The notes beneath the pieces are model-generated. The model was not told the DNA's origin. It worked only from the letters and a program-made list of their open reading frames with translations, and did not search any database. Below are positions 43,543-50,828 of a stretch of DNA of 64,000 bases, one piece after another. The stretch is from the NCBI GenBank assembly GCA_943367755.1, contig CALRKB020000022.1:8777-72776 (forward strand), read 5' to 3'. The DNA is from PCC-6802 sp943367755. Its GTDB lineage: Bacteria; Cyanobacteriota; Cyanobacteriia; Pseudanabaenales; Pseudanabaenaceae. Every line of letters begins with the position of its first letter. The first letter of the stretch is position 1. The translations under genes were made by a program, and so were the position numbers.

Positions 43543-44754
43543 CTAAGCAATACTGCTGCGTTTGCGTGCTTCTTTGTAGGAAGTAGCAACATTTTTCAGT
43601 CCTGACTTCACCAGGTGTTGCTCCAGAATGGCAAAAAAACGGTAGCGATCGCTCCCAGTTACTACCGCTTGATTGTGTGCTTCCGCAAGGACGACGGGAT
43701 AACCATAGCCCTTTTGCACTTGCGCCAAAATCAAACTAAGTGCTTGAAACCTGAGGTCAGGATCTAAGGCTGTCCATTCTGGCATTTCCACTCTGGCAAT
43801 TTCCGTACCCACATGCAGATAGCAGAAATACACTGTATGTTCGCCATATTCTTGCAGGATACGCGCACTGCTCCGCCAGAGCGGACTAACTTCTCCTGGT
43901 TGCAGGAAACGATGCCAGAGCGTCGCATCTCGTAAGGGTTGCAGCACACTACAGGGAGCGCGATCGATACTTTGGTTGGTAGTACTAATGCAGTGGGTAT
44001 TACAGTCTGGCTGAGCGAAAGGGCAGGCTTGGAGACGCAAAAAGTTAGTTGCCTCCGTACTGCGAGGCGCACTGATATATCCCACCATCGGAATGCGATC
44101 CTGGCGCAACCGCTCCCACGCCGCCAGTATATCCGGCAGAATTTTTGCCCTTGCTTCTGGCGGTAACATTTCCAAAGACCAATGAATCAAGGAACCGTCG
44201 CTCATAGCTAGGACAGGCCCAAACAGCGGATGAAGACTTTTCTGCTCGCAGGCCAAATCGGCTAGAGCAATCGCTTCAGCCACATTCCGCTTGAGTGTCA
44301 TCCACTCCTCGGTTTGGATCCCCCACTGCCTCGCGCCATAGAGATCTTCAGGTTTGTAATATACCTCTGGCCGATTATCAAGCACGGGATAGATACTGGA
44401 GCCATAGTGCAGAGCGACTCTGCCGACATTAATTAAGTAGCAATAGGCAATCTCGTGGCGGCTAGGCGCAATCTGGGAACCATCAGTAGCTACAACCGTA
44501 TGCGGCGAAGTAATCGGCGCGATCGCATGTTGGCTCTCTAGCGGTTCCACGGGCTCAGCGCAGTTAAATGCCAGGCGATCGCCCCATGCCTGTCGTTGTT
44601 GCCGTCGCAAAACTTGATGCGCGATCGCATCCTGAAATAGAGACTCCGCCAGATCTAGCTTGTGGGCGAGTGATTTTGCCTCATGCGCTAGTTGCTCTGA
44701 CATCCCTTGCATTTGTGCCGCTACTTTGAGCAAATCCAGCATAATTATCGTCAC
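43543..44754 (-). CDS. NurA-domain nuclease-like protein
   Basis: A 403-residue protein with a NurA domain, named for the archaeal 5'-3' nuclease that works with the HerA helicase in double-strand break repair. The first metal-site segment is VVATDGSQIAPSRHEIAYCY, with VLAMSDGSLIHW in the middle and SAPRSTEATNFLRLQAC after it. A late strand reads YPVVLAEAHNQAVV. No HerA-like gene is adjacent, as is usual for the cyanobacterial homologues. Two methionines (residues 1 and 5) could start it. Confidence 0.82.
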   Translation of the reverse strand: MTIIMLDLLKVAAQMQGMSEQLAHEAKSLAHKLDLAESLFQDAIAHQVLRRQQRQAWGDRLAFNCAEPVEPLESQHAIAPITSPHTVVATDGSQIAPSRHEIAYCYLINVGRVALHYGSSIYPVLDNRPEVYYKPEDLYGARQWGIQTEEWMTLKRNVAEAIALADLACEQKSLHPLFGPVLAMSDGSLIHWSLEMLPPEARAKILPDILAAWERLRQDRIPMVGYISAPRSTEATNFLRLQACPFAQPDCNTHCISTTNQSIDRAPCSVLQPLRDATLWHRFLQPGEVSPLWRSSARILQEYGEHTVYFCYLHVGTEIARVEMPEWTALDPDLRFQALSLILAQVQKGYGYPVVLAEAHNQAVVTGSDRYRFFAILEQHLVKSGLKNVATSYKEARKRSSIA

Positions 44755-44891
44755 CGCAGATGAATATCTCTATTTTGGCGGTAATAACTCCGAGGTGGTG
44801 TCCTGGATCTGTAGATCAAGTTTTCGGAAAAATTGTGCTGTGTGCTTTGTCACGGCTGAAATGGCTATTACTTCGGTATAGCGTTGCATTG

Positions 44892-44915
44892 TATAGCAAT
44901 TTTCAGATGAGAATG
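44892..44915. repeat. TATAGC-family short repeat beside a transposase remnant
   Basis: It reads TATAGCAATTTTCAGATGAG and continues GAATGG, the same pattern as 11315-11340. It lies 30 bases before the transposase fragment and is probably the end of that element. Confidence 0.5.
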
Positions 44916-44945
44916 GTACGGGCATCACACTCCGCAAACCAACCA

Positions 44946-45323
44946 GAGATAATTGAGCATTGGTATCGATTTCTGCGCCAACGCCTTCATTGGACGCTCC
45001 CTCAACTTTCTACCCCTGCTCAGATGGAAACTTGGTCAGCCTTGATGCCTTTACTCACTTGGCAATTGTGGCTAGCTCGTGATGTTGTCCAAGACTCTCC
45101 TCTCCCTTGGCAGAAAACCATGACTAAATTATCTCCTGGTCGAGTCACCAATGCTTTTGCTCTAGTTTTGGTGAGGATTGGCTCTCCTGCTCCTCACTCC
45201 ATACATCGCGGAAAGTCTCCAGGTTGGCCCCTTGGAAGAAAACGGACGCAACGGATTCGTTATCCCACTATCAAAAAACGCTATGCCAAGCCTGTCAAAA
45301 AAGCTACAGCAGCAACTGCATAG
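44946..45323 (+). pseudogene. Transposase C-terminal remnant
   Basis: From EIIEHWYRFLRQRLHWTLPQ to the stop at 45323 this matches the C-terminal end of a cyanobacterial DDE-type transposase family (IEHWYRF is the glutamate region, followed by PLLTWQLWLARDVV and GWPLGRKRTQRIRYP). The catalytic aspartates and the whole N-terminal part are missing, and the sequence before EIIEHW is unrelated. The element is therefore dead, probably through an internal deletion. It marks the right edge of the accessory region. Confidence 0.8.
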
Positions 45324-45511
45324 CTGAACTTCTGCTCTTTTATCCTCTTTCTCGCTAGTTTCTATCTATCGGGATACTTCTTGTTGCCTTTTAGTCTAAA
45401 CTCCAGTATTAAGTAAACTAGCTATCCATCGGTTTAGAGGATTATACTGAACACCAAAAATCAGTTATGATCCTTAAATAAAAGCTCGCACACAAAAAAC
45501 ACGCAAATGCC

Positions 45512-45835
45512 ATGTTGAAATCTTTTTGGCAAATAACACTGCGATTTGTGGCTTTGACTATACTCGCGATCGCAGTTACTTTTAGTAATCCCTTATTCGT
45601 TCAAGCGGCTTCAGTCCCAGAGATCGCTCAACCCTCATCTGCTGAGATTAGAGATGATAGCAAGGACAAGGCGATTCCTAGTCCAGAAAATACACTGGGA
45701 AACCAAGGAGGCAGCGCAAAAACTGAGACAGGTGCCCCTTTCGACAAAACAACAAAGATCCAGGAAACTCAATCTGAGAATCCCTACGATATGGAAGCCA
45801 TTCATAAGTTCGATCGAGAACTATATGGCGACTAA
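45512..45835 (+). CDS. Small secreted protein, copy B
   Basis: A 107-residue protein with signal peptide (MLKSFWQITLR, hydrophobic core, VQAAS cleavage region) and a polar mature part (SAEIRDDSKDKAIPSPENTL) ending HKFDRELYGD. It is the near-twin of 11467-11790, with three residue changes. Function unknown. The changes are conservative or in the flexible part, which suggests both copies have stayed functional or are kept alike by gene conversion. It converges with the multicopper oxidase gene. Confidence 0.75.
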   Translation: MLKSFWQITLRFVALTILAIAVTFSNPLFVQAASVPEIAQPSSAEIRDDSKDKAIPSPENTLGNQGGSAKTETGAPFDKTTKIQETQSENPYDMEAIHKFDRELYGD

Positions 45836-45874
45836 GGTGGCTAAATTGATATCTATCTCTGCTTTCATCTGTAC

Positions 45875-45896
45875 GGGCAGACCTATGTGTCTGCCC
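45875..45896. terminator. Hairpin between the small secreted gene and the oxidase gene
   Basis: GGGCAGAC (45875-45882) pairs perfectly with GTCTGCCC (45889-45896) over a 6-base loop. No T run follows, so it is a possible bidirectional terminator only. Such GGGCAGAC hairpins are a common type of repeat in cyanobacterial genomes. Confidence 0.5.
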
Positions 45897-45902
45897 TACC
45901 CG

Positions 45903-47420
45903 CTATAGAGGCGGTGCTGGCAGCGGTTTGGCTGGGGCTGACATGGGGTCTTTACCACCTTGTCCCACTTCAAACTGGGTCATCATGTCATGATCCTCAT
46001 GCACGATATTATGACAGTGCATCATGTATTTACCGCGATTGGGCGCAAACTGGGCAATTACCCGAACAGTCTGGTTCTCACCAACCAAGAAAACATCCTT
46101 CCAGCCACGCTCGTAGGGCAGCGGTGGTAGGCCATTGCGATCGAGGATCTGCAAATCGACGAGGTGGATGTGGACGGGATGAATCCAGCCACCTCCAACC
46201 CCAACTAGATTCCAAATTTCGATATCTCCTAAACCTGGATTGGCATCAACTCGTTTGGGGTTCCAAGTTTGACCGTTAATCAGCCATTGTCCACCACCGC
46301 GATCGAACCTAAAAGTTCTTGTGCGCACTGCAGAAGCTGGATCGAGACGAATGACCTGGCGCAGCTTCTCAGGAATAACGCTATCATCGCTTTCTTGACG
46401 CACGACATCAAAGCACATAATTTCATGCGTGCGAGAATCGGTATCGAGATTATTTGGAAAAAGGGGATTCCTGAGGATCACCCGAGTATTAATGGGGTAT
46501 TTAGAAAAATCAATGATAAAGCCATAGCGCTCTGCCATTGCTACACGCAGAGTTTTGGTTCGAACTGGAGCCTCCAATAGTCCAGCATCGGAGCCAATTA
46601 CGATCAAGTCGTCGCCTGTACTGAGGGAAAGTTGACAGGTACGAGAAGCGCCAGCATTAAGCACGCGGAAGCGATATTTACGGTTAGCGACCTCCATACG
46701 AGGCCAAGGCACTCCGTTTACTAACATCACATCGCCATAGATACCCCTTTGCCCTTTGTCATCAAAAATCAGCGATCCATCGATCGCAAATTTCTTATCT
46801 TGAATGATTAATGGCACCTCATATTCACCCTGGGGCAGATTCAAACTTTGTTCAACACTATCGTCAACAATGTACATCCCTGCTAATCCCATGTAGACAT
46901 TGTGGGAAGTATGGTGAATGGCATGGTCGTGATACCAAAGCGTAGAGGCGCGGTTGTTGGGATACTTATAATCCTTATAGTAACCAGGGCGAATTAAATC
47001 CTCTGCATAGCCATCATATTCTGGGTCGGAAGCCATGCCATGCAAATGGATTGAGGTATCTACATCTAGATTATTGATGAAGCGGACAACTGATAGCCGA
47101 TCGCGATTTTGTCTAATCGTCGGCCCAGGAATACTCCCGTTGTAGCTCCAGACATCTGTCTTGACATTAGGTAAAATATCAACCTGACATTTTTTCATTA
47201 CGATTTCGTAATAATCAGTAGGAGTATCTTTGCCATTAACGTCTTTTGTAATTCCACTACGCACGGGCTTAAGCACATCTGGGATGCGAAATGACTGCTT
47301 AAAGCGTGGAATCTGTGGGCTTAGTTGGGCAAGGGCAAGATCTGGAAATCCGAAGGGTGAAAGTAGCGCTCCACCACTGACCAAACCGAGTTTGATCGCT
47401 TCTCGTCTAGTAATTTTCAT
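45903..47420 (-). CDS. Tat-exported multicopper oxidase
   Basis: A 505-residue oxidase. The N-terminus MKITRREAIKLGLVSGGALL is a twin-arginine signal (TRREAIK), so it is folded with copper in the cytoplasm and exported. Copper ligands are seen in SIHLHGMAS and WYHDHAIHHT in the first cupredoxin domain and in HPVHIHLVDLQIL and MMHCHNIVHEDHDMM at the end. These build the type 1 and the trinuclear centres. The substrate could be Cu(I), a phenol or bilirubin-like compounds; the CotA/FtsP-type outline does not decide this. Its last codon lies at the edge of the inverted repeat. Confidence 0.92.
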   Translation of the reverse strand: MKITRREAIKLGLVSGGALLSPFGFPDLALAQLSPQIPRFKQSFRIPDVLKPVRSGITKDVNGKDTPTDYYEIVMKKCQVDILPNVKTDVWSYNGSIPGPTIRQNRDRLSVVRFINNLDVDTSIHLHGMASDPEYDGYAEDLIRPGYYKDYKYPNNRASTLWYHDHAIHHTSHNVYMGLAGMYIVDDSVEQSLNLPQGEYEVPLIIQDKKFAIDGSLIFDDKGQRGIYGDVMLVNGVPWPRMEVANRKYRFRVLNAGASRTCQLSLSTGDDLIVIGSDAGLLEAPVRTKTLRVAMAERYGFIIDFSKYPINTRVILRNPLFPNNLDTDSRTHEIMCFDVVRQESDDSVIPEKLRQVIRLDPASAVRTRTFRFDRGGGQWLINGQTWNPKRVDANPGLGDIEIWNLVGVGGGWIHPVHIHLVDLQILDRNGLPPLPYERGWKDVFLVGENQTVRVIAQFAPNRGKYMMHCHNIVHEDHDMMTQFEVGQGGKDPMSAPAKPLPAPPL

Positions 47421-47573
47421 ATAGCAATCCTAGATCGTTCGTGATTTTAGGGATTTGTTTCACAATCCAAATAGGATCGCTAAAGCTAATCGATCCATCA
47501 ACTTCTATTGAATATATCCCATCTGTCACAGAATAAAGTTGCTAAGAGATAATTATTGACAATTTGTCAAAGT

Positions 47574-48302
47574 TTAAAAAGTACTTCTTTGCCTATTTAA
47601 GTTTTGCATGGCGGCTTGAGCGTAGCTGCGCATTTCTTCGGCAATTCGCCACATTTCTTGGCCAGTGTGCAGATGGCGATCGTCATAGTTTAGTGTGAAG
47701 TAATTTAGTTCCTCAATGCCGTCCCCCAGAACGCTGAGGCAGTGATAAAGATGGGTGGCAACGCTCGCTACTGAGGTGGGATTTGGCATGGCTCGAAACA
47801 AGATCTGCGCCTTGCTAAACGAACCACGACATTCGTCAATGTAGTCTTGGAAATTACCCATGAGTTCATCATCATAGGGATCGGCAGCTAGATCGTCTAT
47901 TTGTTCGTCAATGACATCAATAATTTCACTAATCAAATCAGAGATAGGGGTATAGACCTGCTCAATCCACAGATCTAACTTTTGATCTTCATCGAGGCCA
48001 GTTGGACGTGCCGATCTAGGCGATCGCGCCGATCTAGGCGATCGCCCCCATGGAGAATTAACCACCTTGGGTCTGGCAATGCCGATGCTGCGATCGTAGC
48101 GATCGCGGGTTTGCGGATTGCTGAGCACTTCATAGGCAACATTAATTGCTGATATGCGATCGTGGCTTAACAGATCGTGGTTGCAGTCAGGATGAAACTG
48201 TTTTACCAACTTTCTATAAGCATGCTTAATGTCAGACTGTGTAGCCTGATGGCTTATTTCTAAGGTATGGTAGTGTGTATTGCGATCGGTTGATGGCGAC
48301 AT
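47574..48302 (-). CDS. J-domain (DnaJ-like) protein
   Basis: A 242-residue protein with an N-terminal J domain (residues about 9-72: THYHTLEISHQATQSDIKHAYRKLVKQFHPDCN; the HPD triplet stimulates DnaK ATPase). A short spacer follows, with a duplicated R-S-P-R-S-A unit (see 48010-48045), then an acidic helical C-terminal part (PISDLISEIIDVIDEQIDDL) of unknown function. It lacks the Gly/Phe, zinc and substrate-binding parts of DnaJ, so it is a type III co-chaperone that directs DnaK to a specific client. Confidence 0.85.
   Translation of the reverse strand: MSPSTDRNTHYHTLEISHQATQSDIKHAYRKLVKQFHPDCNHDLLSHDRISAINVAYEVLSNPQTRDRYDRSIGIARPKVVNSPWGRSPRSARSPRSARPTGLDEDQKLDLWIEQVYTPISDLISEIIDVIDEQIDDLAADPYDDELMGNFQDYIDECRGSFSKAQILFRAMPNPTSVASVATHLYHCLSVLGDGIEELNYFTLNYDDRHLHTGQEMWRIAEEMRSYAQAAMQNLNRQRSTF
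48010..48045. repeat. Tandem 18-bp repeat containing HIP1 inside the J-protein gene
   Basis: Two exact copies of GCCGATCTAGGCGATCGC in tandem. Each copy holds a HIP1 octamer. On the minus strand they encode a repeated 6-residue unit (RSPRSA) in the linker. Confidence 0.9.
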
Positions 48303-48408
48303 ATTTGCTATTTTATCGCGCGGTCATTTACCAGTAGATTTTGCGCCAACTCCCCGATCTAGAGCCTTCTTGTGCCATGATCTTGCGTGAAGTCGATCGA
48401 TAAACATT

Positions 48409-49050
48409 GTGACTGCCTGGTTAAGTTTACTCCAACAACAACGTGTCATTGCTGTAATTCGCGCTACAACAGCTAGTATCGCGCGTGAGAGTGCTTTGGC
48501 TGCTGCTGCCGGTGGCATTAAGCTGATGGAGATCACCTGGAATACTGATAATGCAGAATCTTTGATTCCAAAATTACAAAGCGAACTGCCCGACTGCAAA
48601 ATTGGTACGGGGACGATCCTCAATCTTGATATGGCGACAAGAGCGATCGCCAGTGGGTGCAGTTTTATATTTACGCCCCATACCAGCGTAGAGATTATCG
48701 AGCTGGGTCGCACCGCCAATGTACCAGTTATTGCCGGAGCCTTAACTCCCACGGAAATTTTAACGGCGTGGCAGGCGGGAGCCGCAGCAGTGAAGGTATT
48801 CCCGATCAAGTCAGTGGGTGGCGTCAGTTATCTGGAATGCCTGCAACCCGTATTAGGCAATATCCCCTTAATTCCTACGGGCGGAGTTACGGTCGCAAAC
48901 ACTAGCTTATTTTTGCAAAGTGGCGCGATCGCCGTTGGCATCTCCAGCGACCTGTTCTTGCCCGCCACAGTCAAGGAGGATGACTGGACAGCTGTCATAT
49001 CTAAGGCGCAGTTGCTTATGCAACAGGTACAGCCATTTCAGGGACGGTAG
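48409..49050 (+). CDS. eda: KDPG/KHG aldolase
   Basis: A 213-residue class I aldolase that splits 2-keto-3-deoxy-6-phosphogluconate to pyruvate and glyceraldehyde-3-phosphate (Entner-Doudoroff route), or acts on 4-hydroxy-2-oxoglutarate. Family motifs: VIAVIRATTASIARESALAA, GGIKLMEITWNT with the catalytic glutamate, GTGTILN, and AAAVKVFPIKSVGG with the Schiff-base lysine, then IPLIPTGGVTV. The start is GTG at 48409. The 3' end overlaps the convergent radical SAM gene by 35 bases. No edd gene is in view; cyanobacteria typically have Eda without a linked Edd. Confidence 0.92.
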   Translation: MTAWLSLLQQQRVIAVIRATTASIARESALAAAAGGIKLMEITWNTDNAESLIPKLQSELPDCKIGTGTILNLDMATRAIASGCSFIFTPHTSVEIIELGRTANVPVIAGALTPTEILTAWQAGAAAVKVFPIKSVGGVSYLECLQPVLGNIPLIPTGGVTVANTSLFLQSGAIAVGISSDLFLPATVKEDDWTAVISKAQLLMQQVQPFQGR

Positions 49051-50698
49051 GGGCAGGTTTTGCAATCGCATGCTGAGAAGCTTCAAGATGCTCGATCAAT
49101 TTGCCTACGGGTAAGGGGCCAAGCAGATGTTGCCAGGGCAATACCCTCTCCCTTGACCATTCCTGATGCACATAGGATTCTAAACTTGGCAGTTGACCGC
49201 GCAGTTCCTTAAATGCCCGCTTGTACATGCCATCGCTAGGAACTGCACCGCCGCTGTAGGTATACACTAGCCGCAGCAAAGCCTGAATCCGTCGATCGCC
49301 CCTGGAAATTAGCGCCTGAATCACGGAGTCCTTATAACCTTCGGGGCGAAAATCAATGCCTTTTGGGGCTAGTTGTTTTTGGAGATACTTCAGCTTTCGA
49401 TCAGCATTTTTCTCGACTCCCATCCACTGCCATGGGGTATGGGACTTGGGCACAAATGTGCTACAGCCAAAACTAATCCGCAGTTTGGGGGCCACTTTTT
49501 TGAGCGATCGCAGCATTTCCACGGTTTCGTCAATATCGTGATCGATTTCACCAGGGACACCCACCATGCCATATAGCTTGAGTGCGCTCAAACCTCCAGC
49601 CTGAGCATTTACTGCCGCTTGCAGGATTTCGTCATTGTGCAGCTTTTTGTTGATAATTTGACGTAGGCGTTCGGAACCGCTCTCTACAGCTACAGTTACC
49701 GAGCGACTATCGCGATTAGCTAGAGTTTGCGCTAATTTCAGTGTCAGCGTATTGGTGCGCACTGAGGCCAGACTGAGCCGTACTGAGTCAAACTGCGATC
49801 GCGAAATAAAATCTAAGAGCGTTTCAAATTCTGGATGCTGCGTAATCGAAGCGCCCAGTAAGCCCAGGCGATTTGTCACTTTTAAGCCCCTTTCAATTGC
49901 CGGAATTAGACTTCCCTCGGCGCTAGGGGTGCGAAATGGCAGTGTTAAGTAGCTGGCTAGGCAGAAACGACACATTTCGGGACAACTGCGTGCAACTTCC
50001 ACCATATAGATGCTCTCCCAGGCTGCTTTGGCCGTGACAACGGTGGAAGCGGAAAGTGTATTCCCCCTATAGGTTTGTTTGGTAATTGTAGTGGGAATAT
50101 TCGGCTCAATGGGCTGAATTGTGGCGATCGCCCCTTCTGCGCATGCATAACTAACAGCGTAGAGGCTAGGTACGTAGATACCAGGCACTTGGGCTAAATG
50201 TCTGAGTTGAGTTTGGTGGGGTTGGTGGCGCACTTCTTGATAGGCTGACAACATATTGCCAATTAGCTCCTCACCATCGCCCAGCAGGATAAAATCAAAC
50301 CAATCCGCAAACGGCTCAGGGTTGGCTGTTAAAACTGGCCCCCCACCAAAAACTAGGGGACGAATCCCCATGGGATGCGTACCGCCGCGATCTGCACTGC
50401 TAATTGGTATATCTAAATCTTCTAATGCAGCTAGAATATTGATGTAATCAAGTTCCCAGGAGAAAGAAAATCCTAATAATTCAGGGTAGCGGGGTAAGGG
50501 TTCGCAGACATCAGTAAACCAACGACTAACAGACACTTCGGGGCGCATAGCTAGATCCGCCCAGATGGTCTGATAGCCCAGGCTCGTAATACCAACAGTG
50601 TAGGTATTGGGGAAAGCAAAGACTATCGGGATAGCACTATCGTGGGGTGTGGCAGGCGCAAACAAGTAGCATTCGGAACTAAAATTACTCTGACTCAA
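49016..50698 (-). CDS. B12-binding-type radical SAM protein
   Basis: A 560-residue protein. Residues about 20-180 form a Rossmann-type, B12-binding-like domain (FAFPNTYTVGITSLGYQTIW, then LGFSFSWELDYINILAALED). The radical SAM domain follows with the cluster motif CPEMCRFC (CxxxCxxC; near residue 243). Later TVAVESGSERLRQIINKKL is the usual SAM-side strand. The outline matches a widespread uncharacterised family (TIGR03960 type) found in cyanobacteria and other bacteria. The reaction is unknown. Confidence 0.87.
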   Translation of the reverse strand: MSQSNFSSECYLFAPATPHDSAIPIVFAFPNTYTVGITSLGYQTIWADLAMRPEVSVSRWFTDVCEPLPRYPELLGFSFSWELDYINILAALEDLDIPISSADRGGTHPMGIRPLVFGGGPVLTANPEPFADWFDFILLGDGEELIGNMLSAYQEVRHQPHQTQLRHLAQVPGIYVPSLYAVSYACAEGAIATIQPIEPNIPTTITKQTYRGNTLSASTVVTAKAAWESIYMVEVARSCPEMCRFCLASYLTLPFRTPSAEGSLIPAIERGLKVTNRLGLLGASITQHPEFETLLDFISRSQFDSVRLSLASVRTNTLTLKLAQTLANRDSRSVTVAVESGSERLRQIINKKLHNDEILQAAVNAQAGGLSALKLYGMVGVPGEIDHDIDETVEMLRSLKKVAPKLRISFGCSTFVPKSHTPWQWMGVEKNADRKLKYLQKQLAPKGIDFRPEGYKDSVIQALISRGDRRIQALLRLVYTYSGGAVPSDGMYKRAFKELRGQLPSLESYVHQEWSRERVLPWQHLLGPLPVGKLIEHLEASQHAIAKPAPTVPEMAVPVA

Positions 50699-50828
50699 AG
50701 TTAGGTGTGGTAAAACTACAGCTATCAGTTTTAAGGTAGCAGATCCATAAATACTGGGAACAATACCTAGTGATTAATTCCTGTCCGCCCCCAGTTGGGG
50801 CAGCTATTCAATCTATACAGTGTAGATT

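Larger units (their letters stand above)
45478..45904 (+). repeat. Inverted repeat copy B (about 427 bp), partner at 11398-11824
   Basis: Near-identical to the reverse complement of 11398-11824, including the short secreted-protein gene and the trailing hairpin. Similarity begins at ATAAAAGCTC and stops at CCCGCT, just inside the stop codon of the multicopper oxidase gene (45903-45905). Confidence 0.9.

Noticed and set aside
44760..44945. Start of a full gene leading into the transposase fragment
   Set aside because: The sequence before EIIEHW does not resemble a transposase and overlaps the upstream region of the NurA gene. Only the C-terminal remnant is credible.
48324..48809. 161-codon minus-strand frame opposite the KDPG aldolase gene
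   Set aside because: It lies antisense to a clear aldolase with all catalytic motifs, and its composition (Ala/Ser/Ile-rich, no motif) is that of a shadow frame.
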